From Pseudomonas sp. GL-B-19 (GTDB taxonomy: Bacteria; Pseudomonadota; Gammaproteobacteria; Pseudomonadales; Pseudomonadaceae), in NCBI RefSeq assembly GCF_019956415.1, contig NZ_JAHBDK010000023.1, positions 53,003 through 117,002 on the forward strand: a DNA stretch of 64,000 nt, read 5' to 3'. Below the pieces are notes generated by a model. It was not told the origin of the DNA. It searched no databases and saw only the letters and a list, made by a program, of their open reading frames with translations. Shown here piece by piece: positions 36,686 through 45,983 of this stretch; positions within the stretch are counted from its first letter, which is position 1, and the number at the start of each line of letters is the position of its first letter. Position numbers and translations under genes: made by a program.

Positions 36686-36717
36686 AGTTGAAGTACGACC
36701 GCTTCCACAGCGGTCGT

Positions 36718-37606
36718 TCAAACATCTTCATGAGGTTCACCGTAAGCGTCGGCCAATAGCGACTGTGCTTGTTGCTCGAGAAAGTCGAAGACCTCCTCCT
36801 GAATCGATCCTTGGTATTGCTTGCGCCGGCCTTTGGACACGATGCCGTTTTGATCCAGGCACTGCATGACTAACCTGGACAAAAGATTGCCTCGAACGTC
36901 GTAGTTTTCGTTCACAACCTTCACGAGCGTATCGAACCGCTGAAGAAAGTCGGTTGCCTCTCTCAGCTCTACCTCTAGGGCTTGTTTGGCCATTTCCATC
37001 GTAAACGCTACGCAATCGGTGGCATCCCAGTAGCGGTAGATGCTTGAGTCACCATTGAAGTTGAAGCTCATTGTTTCCGCATCAATCCAGCGAACATTCC
37101 AGAATTCACGGACGGGTTTTGAGAAAGATTGCAGCGCTTCCAGATAATGCTGTTCTTCGCGCTTCATGGCGACCGAAACAGGTAGCAAGAGACCGTTTTC
37201 GAGAGCGCCGCTTCGGCACAGAGCCAAGTGGATGAGGAAGCGTGAAAGACGGCCATTGCCATCCATAAAAGGGTGCAGAAAGACGAAGCCAAAAGAGGCG
37301 ATGCCTGCGGCCACAAGGGGATCGAGTTGCTCTGGCGCTCTGTTGGCGAACGTCATCAACTCTTCCATCAACTCACGACAAAGCTCTGGGTTGGGTGGCA
37401 CGTAGGTCACACCAGCTGCGCCGCGAAATGAATTGCTCAGGTGATTCTGTTCGTGACGGAATGCGGCTGCACGATCAAAGGGGTTAGAGATCGCGCTATT
37501 TTGTAACGCGGCGGGTAACCGGCTGGATGATCGCTGGCCGCTTCACTTCGATCGCTTTCAGATCCAGCGCATCAATCAAATGGGCGTAGCCCACTCTGTT
37601 TCCCAT
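36718..37606 (-). pseudogene. Fic-family gene with internal deletion and frameshift
   Basis: The minus strand opens with a good ribosome site (GGGGAA) and MGNRVGYAHLIDALDL, typical of the start of long Fic/DUF4172-type proteins of about 500 residues. That frame stops at a TAG after about 36 codons. The Fic core (HPFMDGNGRLSRF) and C-terminal winged-helix part resume in another frame from about 37500 down to 36718. Roughly 130-150 residues between them are missing. The C-terminal 230 codons are open and could be made from an internal start, but the protein would lack its N-terminal half. Confidence 0.78.
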
Positions 37607-37905
37607 CGCAGTTCCCCCATCCCGGTTAGATTTTTTTTACCACGGCAAGATTTTTTTAAAATCGGAAAATACCGAAAGAAAATTTTAACTTGGTTCAAGC
37701 TATTGGCCAGCGTTCATTTCACACCTGATAGGGTCCTTACAGAGCCTGAACCTCAACTAGCTGTTAACCGTTGTGGGAATTGGCTGCCGCCACGAATAAC
37801 TCATCCATCCGCTGAATGTTGCTCATCACAGGAATAAATTTCAAAAACGCGCCATGGCTGACTATGGTGAGGGCTGTCTTTGGATCGCCAACAAGAGTGC
37901 AAATC
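37607..37905. other. A/T-rich gap before 3-hydroxyacyl-CoA dehydrogenase gene
   Basis: 299 bases, the richest A/T stretch in the window (around 37625-37690). It marks the border of the accessory region and must hold the promoter of the next gene. No gene or repeat was found in it. Confidence 0.45.
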
Positions 37906-39132
37906 ATGAGCCAGACGCCATTCAACATTCAGCGCGCCGCCGTCATCGGTGCAGGCACCATGGGCCGTGGCATTGTCATGTGTCTGGCGAACGCCGGGGT
38001 GCCGGTGCAGTGGGTGGATAACAATCCGCAGATGCTTGAACAGGCGTTGGCCACGGTTGCCGAAACCAACGCTCACAATGTGCGCCAAGGGCGCATTGAT
38101 CAGGCCGAGGCTGACGCCCGCAATGTGCGAGTGACTGCTGCGCCAGACTACTTTTCGATCCGCGACGTCGATCTGGTCATCGAAGCGGTCTACGAAAACC
38201 TCGAACTGAAACAGAAAATATTCCGCGAACTGGACGGCCTGCTGAAACCCGAAGCGATTCTGGCCAGCAACACGTCGGCGCTGGACATCGACGCCATCGC
38301 TGCAGCAACTCGCCGTCCACAGCAAGTGCTGGGCCTGCACTTCTTCAGCCCCGCACACATCATGAAACTGCTGGAAGTCGTCCGTGGCGCCGAAACTGCG
38401 CCAGCCGTGCTTGATGCGGCATTGGCACTGGGCAAGCGCATGGGCAAGGTCAGTGTGGTTGCCGGCAACTGTGACGGTTTCATCGGCAACCGCATGCTTA
38501 ATACCTACGTGCTCGAAGCGCGCAAGATGCTGCTGGAGGGGGCTTATCCCTATCAGGTGGATGCGGTGCTGCAAGGCTTCGGTTTTGCCATGGGGCCGTT
38601 CCGCATGTACGACGTGGTTGGCGTTGACCTGGGCTGGCGGGCTCAGGAACTGGCGGGCACAGGACAGGATGCGCCGCAGGTTCAGGTGGATAATCGGCTG
38701 TGCGAACTCGGGCGTTTCGGTCAGAAGAGTGGCAACGGTTATTACCACTATGAGCCCGGCAGCCGTCAGGCTGAGCACGATGTAGAGGTTGATGCGCTGG
38801 TGTTGCAGGTCAGCGAAGGGTTGGGCTTCCAGCGTCGCGAGATCAGCGCTGAGGAGATTCTCGAGCGTTGCCTGCTGGCACTGGTTAACGAGGGGGCGAA
38901 GATCCTTCAAGAAGGCATTGCTGCGTCGGCGCACGACATCGATCTGGTGTACCTCAACGGTTATGGTTTCCCGGCGGCGAAGGGCGGGCCAATGGCGTGG
39001 GCGGATCAGCAAGGATTGGCGGATATTCATCAACGCTTGATGGCGCTGGAAACCCGGCAGGGTGACCACTGGCGTCCGGCACGCTTGATCGGCGAATTGG
39101 CAGAGGTGGGTAAAGGGTTTGCGGATCGGTAG
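37906..39132 (+). CDS. 3-hydroxyacyl-CoA dehydrogenase
   Basis: 408 residues. N-terminal NAD-binding domain (AAVIGAGTMGRGIVMCLANAGVPV) with the family signature HFFSPAHIMKLLEVV, then two 3HCDH C-terminal repeats (about 185-280 and 310-400, NRMLNTYVLEARKML and LNGYGFPAAKGGPMAW). This is the dehydrogenase part of FadB-type enzymes without the hydratase domain. The ATG at 37906 is the start; upstream extension is not conserved. The thioesterase gene 30 bases downstream suggests a two-gene unit for breakdown of a particular acyl chain. Confidence 0.9.
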   Translation: MSQTPFNIQRAAVIGAGTMGRGIVMCLANAGVPVQWVDNNPQMLEQALATVAETNAHNVRQGRIDQAEADARNVRVTAAPDYFSIRDVDLVIEAVYENLELKQKIFRELDGLLKPEAILASNTSALDIDAIAAATRRPQQVLGLHFFSPAHIMKLLEVVRGAETAPAVLDAALALGKRMGKVSVVAGNCDGFIGNRMLNTYVLEARKMLLEGAYPYQVDAVLQGFGFAMGPFRMYDVVGVDLGWRAQELAGTGQDAPQVQVDNRLCELGRFGQKSGNGYYHYEPGSRQAEHDVEVDALVLQVSEGLGFQRREISAEEILERCLLALVNEGAKILQEGIAASAHDIDLVYLNGYGFPAAKGGPMAWADQQGLADIHQRLMALETRQGDHWRPARLIGELAEVGKGFADR

Positions 39133-39162
39133 ACTTCAGCCACTTCAAGACGAGAGCTGCGC

Positions 39163-39582
39163 ATGAACCAACGCACCGACTACCCACACTTCCAGCCCAT
39201 CACCACCCGCTGGCACGACAACGACGCCTACGGTCACGTCAACAACGTCACCTACTACAGCTTCTTCGATACGGCGGTGAACACTTACCTGATCGAAGTC
39301 GGTGGCCTGGATATCCATGACGGCGAGGTGGTGGGTTTTGTCGTGAGTTCGGCTTGCGATTACTTCGCTTCCATCGCCTTTCCGGACCGGATCGAGATCG
39401 GCCTGCGGGTTGGCAAGCTGGGCAACAGTTCGGTGCAATACGAATTGGCCGTGTTCAAGCAAGGGGAAGAGGAAGCCTGTGCGGCCGGGCGCTTCGTGCA
39501 TGTCTTTGTAGATCGTGCTTCGAATCAGCCTGTATCGATTCCGGCCGGATTGCGTGGAGCGCTGGAACGCCTGGTGGTTTAG
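39163..39582 (+). CDS. Acyl-CoA thioesterase, 4HBT family
   Basis: 139-residue hotdog thioesterase. The active-site segment [22 protein letters not shown] at about 18-39 is the 4-hydroxybenzoyl-CoA thioesterase signature with catalytic D21. It lies 30 bases after the dehydrogenase and is followed by a terminator, so the two genes form an operon. Substrate unknown; release of a short or hydroxylated acyl group from CoA is likely. Confidence 0.9.
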   Translation: MNQRTDYPHFQPITTRWHDNDAYGHVNNVTYYSFFDTAVNTYLIEVGGLDIHDGEVVGFVVSSACDYFASIAFPDRIEIGLRVGKLGNSSVQYELAVFKQGEEEACAAGRFVHVFVDRASNQPVSIPAGLRGALERLVV

Positions 39583-39590
39583 ACAGGGCA

Positions 39591-39624
39591 AAAAAAAATC
39601 GCAGCCCAAGGGCTGCGATTTTTT
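39591..39624. terminator. Bidirectional terminator
   Basis: AAAAATCGCAGCC CAAG GGCTGCGATTTTTT between convergent genes. Both sides carry A/T runs. Confidence 0.92.
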
Positions 39625-39654
39625 GATGTACCGGCTAACGAGGCGATGGAAGCC

Positions 39655-40155
39655 TCAGTCGCGGTCGCGGTAGTACTTGTGGTGATGCTTGCGATGGCCA
39701 TAGGCATGGCCACGACCTGGATGGCCATCACGGTAGTAGCGACGATCACCATGGCCACGATAGTAGTGACCATCGTTGTCGTCATCTTCATTATCGTATT
39801 TGTTGCCCATGTAGTTACCCAGCGCGCCCCCGGCGCCGCCGCCTGCTGCGGAGCCGATCAGGCTGCCGGTGGTGCCGCCCATGCTGCGGCCGACCACGTT
39901 ACCGCCTGCTGCGCCCAACGCACCACCGATGGCGGCTTCGCCACGGCTGTGTTTGTTTGCGCCAACTGCGCTACCACCCGCGCCGCCCAGGGCCGCGCCG
40001 ATGGTGGAACCTGTATTGCCGCCTAACGACTGACCGACGACCGAGCCAAGAACCCCGCCCAATGCGCCGCCCACACCGGCTTCGGTGTTGCCGCCAGCAG
40101 AAGCAATGCCACTGAACAAGCCAAGGGACAACAAGAGAATCGAGGAGAACTTCAT
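39655..40155 (-). CDS. Glycine-zipper surface or periplasmic protein
   Basis: 166 residues. Signal peptide at 1-20 (LFSGIASA-GG). Residues 25-115 are glycine/alanine-rich repeats of glycine-zipper type (GGALGGVLGSVVGQSLGG, GAAGGNVVGRSMGG). The last 50 residues are rich in H, R, Y and D (DGHYYRGHGDRRYYRDGHPG), a metal- or anion-binding-looking tail. Such proteins form membrane-associated oligomers or act in stress. No specific role can be given. Confidence 0.82.
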   Translation of the reverse strand: MKFSSILLLSLGLFSGIASAGGNTEAGVGGALGGVLGSVVGQSLGGNTGSTIGAALGGAGGSAVGANKHSRGEAAIGGALGAAGGNVVGRSMGGTTGSLIGSAAGGGAGGALGNYMGNKYDNEDDDNDGHYYRGHGDRRYYRDGHPGRGHAYGHRKHHHKYYRDRD

Positions 40156-40249
40156 GGAGGAACCTCAAGGGGATGACGACGCGATCCTGAGGCTGTGTCA
40201 GAGGTGTGACAATCGAAATCCGACGAGTAACACGACTTCAGCACAATTC

Positions 40250-40343
40250 TATAAGTTACTGTTTTTTAGACGGAACTTAACTGTTTTTCGCCGGTCTTTA
40301 GTTACTTCGGACAGGCCGTTTCTATACAGGAACGGCCTTTTTT
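40250..40343 (+). ncRNA. Candidate small RNA with terminator
   Basis: A terminator AGGCCGTT..AACGGCCT plus T run at 40313-40343 points along the plus strand although no plus-strand gene ends there. About 60 bases upstream is TATAAG (40250-40255) with GTAACA 17 bases before it. A transcript of about 80 nucleotides would fit between. Both flanking genes are on the minus strand. Only promoter-like and terminator signals support this. Confidence 0.35.
40313..40343 (+). terminator. Terminator without an obvious upstream gene
   Basis: 8-base stem AGGCCGTT / AACGGCCT with a 10-base loop and five T. It would end transcription on the plus strand; no coding gene precedes it. Confidence 0.75.
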
Positions 40344-40376
40344 GTGGGCGATTGGAAAGTGATTGATCCGGCCGCG

Positions 40377-42725
40377 TTAAGCGGACTTGGCCAAAATCAA
40401 CCCAGTCTCACTCGCCATTTCCAACCGGATCGCCACGAACTTCGACGTCGGCGTATGGCTGCCATCCCCAATGCTTTCCAGCGGCACCAGCGGATTCACT
40501 TCCGGGTAGTAAGCCGCCGCTTGCCCCGCCGGAATATCAAACGCCAGCAGCGTGAAACCCTTGACGCGACGCTCACGCCCATCATCCCAGATCGAGACGA
40601 TGTCGGCCTTCTGCCCCGGTTTGAAACCCAGGCGAATGATGTCGGCTTCGTTCACAAACAACACATCGCGCTGACCTTTCACCCCACGGTAACGGTCGTT
40701 GAGACCATAAATCGTGGTGTTGTACTGATCATGAGAACGCATCGATTGCATGATCAAATCCGGCAGCACTCCGGTCGCGCGCGTGCGCTCGTGCACCAGG
40801 TCTTCAGGCAGGGCATTCGGGCGGAAATTGGCCCGGCCTGATGGCGTGTTCCACTTACGCGCACCGGCACTGCTGCCGAGATAGAAACCGCCCGGATTTT
40901 TGACCTGCTCATTGAAATCGCGAAAGCCCGGAATGGTGTCGGCGATCAGATCGCGGATACGGCCGTAATCCGCCACCAGCCAGTTCCAGTCCACCGGTTT
41001 GCTGCCCAGCGTCGCGGCGGCGATGCCGGCGATGATCGACGGCTCCGAACGCATCTGGTTCGACAGCGGCTGCAACTGGCCGTTGGAGGCGTGGACCATG
41101 CTGAACGAATCTTCCACGGTCACCGCTTGCGGGCCCTCGGTCTGGATGTCTATGTCGGTACGGCCCAGGCAGGGCAGGATCAGCGCGTCTTTACCGTGGG
41201 CCAAGTGGCTGCGGTTGAGCTTGGTGCTGATCTGCACGGTCAGGTCGCAATTGCTCAACGCCTGGAAAGTGCGCGAGCTGTCCGGAGTCGCTTGGGCGAA
41301 GTTGCCACCCAGGCCGATGAAAACATTGGCGCGACCCTCGGCCATGGCGTGGATTGCCTCGACCACGTTGTGGCCATTGTCACGCGGCACCTTGAACTGG
41401 AAACGACGTTCCAGTGAATCGAGGAACGCCACCGGCGGACGCTCGTTGATGCCCATGGTCCGGTCGCCCTGCACGTTACTGTGGCCACGCACCGGGCACA
41501 GACCGGCGCCCGGCCGGCCGATGTTGCCGCGCAGCAGCATCAGGTTGGCGATTTCCTGGATGGTTGCCACCGAATGGCGATGCTGGGTGATGCCCATCGC
41601 CCAGCACATGATCACGTTCTTGCCTTTGGCGTACATCCGCGCCGCTTGCTCGATCTCCACCAGCGGCAGACCAGACTGCTCGACGATTTGTTCCCACGGT
41701 GTATCGTCGATGGCTCCGAGGTATTCCAGCACGTTGACGCTGTGTTCATTGAGGAAGTCGTGATCGAACACCGCTTCCGCGCCCGTCTTCTGCGCGTCGC
41801 GCTCCCATTGCAGCAGGAATTTCGCCATGCCGCGCAGGATCGCCATGTCGCCACCGAGGGCTGGACGGAAGAACGCCGTGTTGGTCGGCTTGTCGCCATT
41901 GGTGAGCATTTCGAACGGGTGCTGCGGATGCTGGAAGCGTTCCAGGCCGCGCTCTTTCAGCGGGTTGACGCACACCACCTGAGCGCCGCGTTTCACCGCT
42001 TCGCGCAACGGTTCGAGCATCCGTGGGTGGTTGGTACCAGGGTTCTGACCCCAGACAAAAATTGCATCGGCATGTTCGAAGTCGTCGAAGGTGACCGTGC
42101 CTTTACCAACGCCGACACTTTGCGCCATGGCCACACCGCTGGCCTCGTGGCACATGTTCGAGCAATCAGGGAAGTTATTGGTGCCGTAGGCGCGCACAAA
42201 CAATTGATACAGGTACGCCGCTTCGTTGCTGGCGCGGCCCGAGGTGTAGAACTCGGCCTGATTCGGGCTCGACAGCCCTTGCAGGTGTTTGCCGATCAGG
42301 GTGAAGGCCGCGTCCCAGCTGATAGGCTTGTAGCGATCGGTCTCGGCGTCGTAGCTCATCGGCTCGGTCAGACGGCCCTGGTATTCAAGCCAGTAGTCGC
42401 TCTGCTCCAGCAGCGAGGTGACACTATGTTTGGCGAAGAATGCAGCGTCGACACGGCGTTTGGTCGCTTCCCAGTTCACCGCTTTGGCGCCGTTCTCGCA
42501 GAACATCACCATGCCCTTTTCCGGAGAATCGCCCCAAGCGCAACCGGGGCAGTCGAAACCGCCGTTCTGGTTGGTCTTGAGCATTATGCGGAGGTTTTTC
42601 AGCGCGTTATCGCTGGTCAACCAGGCTTGGGCGACGCTGATTAGCGCGCCCCAGCCACCGGCCGGGCCTTTGTAGGGCTTGTAGCGAGGGACGGGTTTCT
42701 GGTCGGCTTGACGGTGTTGACTCAC
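40377..42725 (-). CDS. FdhF/YdeP-type molybdopterin oxidoreductase
   Basis: 782 residues from a GTG at 42725 that overlaps the fdhD stop by four bases (GTGA). Molybdopterin oxidoreductase features run through the protein: CPGCAWG near residue 50, ASNEAAYLYQLFVRAYGTNN, NMCHEAS with the likely metal-binding cysteine, and GHSNVQGDRTMGI. It lacks the four-cysteine 4Fe-4S motif of true formate dehydrogenases, so it belongs to the YdeP-like group whose substrate is uncertain. FdhD, needed to sulfurate the cofactor, is coupled upstream. The frame is open further upstream across fdhD but that part is antisense-like noise. Confidence 0.88.
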   Translation of the reverse strand: MSQHRQADQKPVPRYKPYKGPAGGWGALISVAQAWLTSDNALKNLRIMLKTNQNGGFDCPGCAWGDSPEKGMVMFCENGAKAVNWEATKRRVDAAFFAKHSVTSLLEQSDYWLEYQGRLTEPMSYDAETDRYKPISWDAAFTLIGKHLQGLSSPNQAEFYTSGRASNEAAYLYQLFVRAYGTNNFPDCSNMCHEASGVAMAQSVGVGKGTVTFDDFEHADAIFVWGQNPGTNHPRMLEPLREAVKRGAQVVCVNPLKERGLERFQHPQHPFEMLTNGDKPTNTAFFRPALGGDMAILRGMAKFLLQWERDAQKTGAEAVFDHDFLNEHSVNVLEYLGAIDDTPWEQIVEQSGLPLVEIEQAARMYAKGKNVIMCWAMGITQHRHSVATIQEIANLMLLRGNIGRPGAGLCPVRGHSNVQGDRTMGINERPPVAFLDSLERRFQFKVPRDNGHNVVEAIHAMAEGRANVFIGLGGNFAQATPDSSRTFQALSNCDLTVQISTKLNRSHLAHGKDALILPCLGRTDIDIQTEGPQAVTVEDSFSMVHASNGQLQPLSNQMRSEPSIIAGIAAATLGSKPVDWNWLVADYGRIRDLIADTIPGFRDFNEQVKNPGGFYLGSSAGARKWNTPSGRANFRPNALPEDLVHERTRATGVLPDLIMQSMRSHDQYNTTIYGLNDRYRGVKGQRDVLFVNEADIIRLGFKPGQKADIVSIWDDGRERRVKGFTLLAFDIPAGQAAAYYPEVNPLVPLESIGDGSHTPTSKFVAIRLEMASETGLILAKSA

Positions 42726-43561
42726 GCTTGATTCTCCATCGCAGGGCTGTAGACCCGCGGCGCACTTTTTTGCGGCAGGTGGATGAGATTGAGGTTGTGA
42801 CGACGGGCCCATTGCACGGCAAGGCCCGTGGGCGACGACAGACTGACGAGAGTCTGGATGCCAGCGCGCAAGACTTTCTGGATCAATTCGAGGCTGCACC
42901 GGCTGGTGACAATCGCCAGGCCACCAGTCGTCGGGATCTTCTGGCGGATCAACCCGCCAATCAGTTTGTCGAGGGCGTTGTGCCGGCCGATGTCTTCGCG
43001 GCCCAGCAGCAACTCGCCCTGACCGTTCATGAACACCGCCGCGTGCACTGCGCCGCAATGTTGGCCCAGCGGCTGGAACGCGCCGATGCGTTGGCGCAGG
43101 CCATCGAGCCATTCGGCGGGCGGCAGCGGCGCGCCCGGCAACACCTTGAGGTCGGGCAATGCTTGTTCAACCGCTTCCACGCCACAGAGCCCGCAACCGC
43201 TGGTGCCGGCCAGTTGCCGACGTTGCTGCTTGAGGTTCCAGAAGGCGCGGTTGGCGATGGTCACTTGCGCGTACTGCGCCGACCCTTCGCCGGTCAATTG
43301 CAGGTCATAGATGTCGGTCGCGTCTTCGATAATTCCGCTGCCGAGGCTGAAGCCGACGATGAAGTCTTCAAGGTCAGTCGGCGTCACCAACATCACAGCC
43401 TGGCTGATGCCGTTGTAGGCAATCGCCAACGCAACTTCCTCGGCCAGCGCGGTGCTGGCCGATTCGGTGAATTGAAGGTCACAGAAACTGTAGGTCTGGC
43501 TTGCGTCTGGCGCGGGCGTTTCGAGTGCGGGCGCCGCGCAGCCGGGGCGCTTGGTGTTCAT
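42722..43561 (-). CDS. fdhD: Formate dehydrogenase accessory sulfurtransferase FdhD
   Basis: 279 residues. The sulfur-carrying cysteines are in GTSGCGLCG (C123, C126). FdhD moves sulfur from IscS to the molybdenum cofactor of FdhF-type enzymes. It is translated with the FdhF-like gene through a 4-base overlap. The N-terminal 20 residues (alanine/proline-rich) are probably disordered. Confidence 0.92.
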   Translation of the reverse strand: MNTKRPGCAAPALETPAPDASQTYSFCDLQFTESASTALAEEVALAIAYNGISQAVMLVTPTDLEDFIVGFSLGSGIIEDATDIYDLQLTGEGSAQYAQVTIANRAFWNLKQQRRQLAGTSGCGLCGVEAVEQALPDLKVLPGAPLPPAEWLDGLRQRIGAFQPLGQHCGAVHAAVFMNGQGELLLGREDIGRHNALDKLIGGLIRQKIPTTGGLAIVTSRCSLELIQKVLRAGIQTLVSLSSPTGLAVQWARRHNLNLIHLPQKSAPRVYSPAMENQA

Positions 43562-43655
43562 GAGGTATCACCGACGGTCTGGTCAGCTCTAAGCCTAGGC
43601 GTGTCAAAAGGTCACGTCTAATCGCTATTACTGATCTGCCGATAGATGACGTCGA

Positions 43656-44543
43656 TCAAGAGGCCGTCAGTGATTTCTGATAGATCGCAAAACAGGCTTC
43701 CGCCAAGGCCGAGCGTGGGGCGCTGCGACGCATGATCAACCCCAGCCGGGCGACGGTTTGCGCGTTTTCGATGGGTTGCAGGCGCAGGTGATCGGTTAGG
43801 TTTTCCAGACCGCCATCCAGCGGCATCACCGCGCAGCACATGCCACCGTGCACCGCTTGTAACAATTGGTGCACTGCATCGGTTTGCAGCAGAGGCTGAG
43901 GTGACAGGCCGCGGCTGTGGAAGTTGTGGTCGATGGACTGGCGAAAGTGCATGCCGCTGGTGAGCATGCCCAGTGGCAGTTCGATCAGCGACTCCCAGCT
44001 CAAAGGCACTTCGCCGAAACTGAAAAAGCGCTGATCGTAGAGCAGGCCCATGTGGGTTTCACTGAACGCCAGTGAATCGAAGCGCTCGTTGTCCAGACGC
44101 TCCAGATAAGACACGCCGAGGTCCAGACGGTTGCTCGACAGCTGCTCGAGGATTTGCTCGGAGCTCAACGCCGAAAGTTCGAAGCGCAGGTTCGGGTGTT
44201 CGGCGTGCAAGCGTTGCATGAGCGGCAGCGGATCGAAACTCGACAGCGGCACCACGCCCAACCGCAACGTACCTACCAGGTTGCCGCGACAGGCCGCGGC
44301 TTCAGCCTGCAAGCCGTCGTAAGCCGCCAGCACTGTGCGCGCCCAGGCCAGCACGCGTTCACCAGGTGCGGTAAACCCTTCAAAGCGCTGACCACGATTG
44401 ACCAGCGGCAACTCGAGTTCTTCTTCGAGGCTGCGCAGGCGCATGGACAGGGTCGGCTGGGTGATGTGGCAGCGGGCAGCGGCCTGGCCAAAGTGCCGGG
44501 TTTCGTCGAGGGCGATGAGGAATTTCAGTTGCTTGATGTCCAT
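43656..44543 (-). CDS. LysR-family regulator
   Basis: 295 residues with an N-terminal helix-turn-helix (MDIKQLKFLIALDETRHFGQ, CHITQPTLSMRLRSLEEEL) and a substrate-binding domain. It lies 94 bases before fdhD on the same strand and divergent from lysM, so it may control fdhD/FdhF-like genes. Its effector is unknown. Confidence 0.9.
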   Translation of the reverse strand: MDIKQLKFLIALDETRHFGQAAARCHITQPTLSMRLRSLEEELELPLVNRGQRFEGFTAPGERVLAWARTVLAAYDGLQAEAAACRGNLVGTLRLGVVPLSSFDPLPLMQRLHAEHPNLRFELSALSSEQILEQLSSNRLDLGVSYLERLDNERFDSLAFSETHMGLLYDQRFFSFGEVPLSWESLIELPLGMLTSGMHFRQSIDHNFHSRGLSPQPLLQTDAVHQLLQAVHGGMCCAVMPLDGGLENLTDHLRLQPIENAQTVARLGLIMRRSAPRSALAEACFAIYQKSLTAS

Positions 44544-44679
44544 CTTCGCTCCAGGGCGCGGTGAAGGAGGGGATTCTAGCGCTTGCGCCAGATCAACGTC
44601 ATTGGTCGGGTTGGAGCCGGGGGTTGCCAGCTTGGTCTAGTCTCTTGCCTCTGGAACCTGAACCCAAGGAGAACGCACC

Positions 44680-45120
44680 ATGAGTCTTTTGAGCTTTGTG
44701 AAAGAAGCAGGCGAAAAACTGCTCGATCTGCTGACCCCCGGCAACGCCAATGCCAGTGAGCAGTTGAAGGAACACATCAGCAAGGTTGGCCTGGGTAACC
44801 CGAATGTGCAGGCCACGGTGGATGGCGACAAAGTGACCGTGACCGGGGAGGTCGGCAGTCAGGAAGAGAAGGAAAAGATTCTGCTGGCGGTGGGCAATAT
44901 TGCCGGTGTGGGCAGCGTTGATGACCAGATTACGGTGACCGGGCCGGTAGTGAAGGCTGCGGTGTTTGTCACCGTGGTGAAGGGCGATACCCTCAGCGCG
45001 ATTTCCAAGCGCGTGTATGGCGATGCCAATAAGTACAACAAAATTTTCGAAGCCAACAAACCGATGCTCAAGGACGTGAACAAGATTTATCCGGGGCAGT
45101 CGTTGCGGATTCCTGAGTAA
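44680..45120 (+). CDS. lysM: BON and LysM protein (YgaU/Kbp-like)
   Basis: 146 residues. A BON domain is at about 25-88 ([24 protein letters not shown] region) and a LysM domain at about 97-145 ([41 protein letters not shown]). This matches E. coli YgaU (Kbp), a potassium-binding stress protein, and Pseudomonas LysM. It has no signal peptide. Good AGGAGA ribosome site. Stress (RpoS) control is expected from the family. Confidence 0.92.
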   Translation: MSLLSFVKEAGEKLLDLLTPGNANASEQLKEHISKVGLGNPNVQATVDGDKVTVTGEVGSQEEKEKILLAVGNIAGVGSVDDQITVTGPVVKAAVFVTVVKGDTLSAISKRVYGDANKYNKIFEANKPMLKDVNKIYPGQSLRIPE

Positions 45121-45144
45121 GCCTCAAGACAGTGTGATGGCCTT

Positions 45145-45214
45145 CGCGGGCAAGCCATGCTCCTACAGGGTTTTGTGTTGTTCGCGTAACCTGTGGGAGC
45201 GAGGCTTGCCCGCG
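45145..45214. repeat. REP-like inverted pair, GCGGGCAAGCC family
   Basis: CGCGGGCAAGCCATGCTCCT and its inverted variant GGGAGCGAGGCTTGCCCGCG, between convergent lysM and yrfG. Same family as 24817-24882. Confidence 0.86.
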
Positions 45215-45230
45215 ATGCAGGCGACTCGGT

Positions 45231-45893
45231 CTAAAGCCCTGCAATCAAATCCCGATAATCCCCCACCGCCGCAAACTCCGCCGTGTCCTTGGGCCCTTTG
45301 CGACTGTCCGGCTCGCTCACCGCCAACAAATGCGCTACGCCAAAACGGCGCGCACTGCGCAGGATTGGCAACGTGTCATCAATAAACAGACTACGCGCCG
45401 GATCAAAGCCGATGTCCGCCTGCAACGCCTCCCAGAACTGCGCATTCTCTTTGGGAAAGCCGTAATCATGCGAGCTGATCAAGCGCTCGAAGTAGGGCGC
45501 CAGTTCAATCCTTTCCAGCTTCAATGACAGCGAATCCCGGTGTGCATTGGTGATCATCACCACACGCTTGCCGGCCTGTTTGATCGCCGCCAGAAACGTA
45601 TCCGCATCCGGGCGCAAGGCGATCAGGTGCGCGGTTTCCAGTTTCAGTTCGCGCACCGGCAGCTTCAATTCGGCGCTCCAGAAATCCAGGCAGTACCACT
45701 GCAACTGGCCGGCATTGCGCTCGAACAGCGGCTGCAATTCCATCTCGGCCATGGCCCGGCTCACCCCGTGTAATTCGGCGTAACGCTGAGGTAAGTGTTC
45801 CATCCAGAAATGGTTGTCGTAATGCAGGTCCAGCAGCGTGCCGTCCATGTCCAGCAGAACGGTGTCGATGTCGCGCCAGGGCAGCAGGGACAT
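45231..45893 (-). CDS. yrfG: GMP/IMP nucleotidase, HAD family
   Basis: 220-residue HAD hydrolase. DxDGT motif DMDGTLLD at 15-22, motif II in MITNAH, and the acidic pair FIDDTLPIL. YrfG dephosphorylates GMP and IMP. The ATG has GGAG upstream. Divergent from nudE with a 90-base gap. Alternative function as a general phosphatase cannot be excluded. Confidence 0.88.
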   Translation of the reverse strand: MSLLPWRDIDTVLLDMDGTLLDLHYDNHFWMEHLPQRYAELHGVSRAMAEMELQPLFERNAGQLQWYCLDFWSAELKLPVRELKLETAHLIALRPDADTFLAAIKQAGKRVVMITNAHRDSLSLKLERIELAPYFERLISSHDYGFPKENAQFWEALQADIGFDPARSLFIDDTLPILRSARRFGVAHLLAVSEPDSRKGPKDTAEFAAVGDYRDLIAGL

Positions 45894-45983
45894 AAAAAAC
45901 TTCTCCAGCGGTAAAAGAGATATCCGAGGTCAACAATCAGGATAGGCCGGGTATAGTAACGCGTTCACGCCAAGGAGCTTTGC

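Noticed and set aside
42726..43112. Upstream extension of the FdhF-like frame (about 129 codons)
   Set aside because: It runs inside fdhD in another frame, is rich in R/P/H as expected of a shadow, and the GTG at 42725 overlaps the fdhD stop in a typical coupling.
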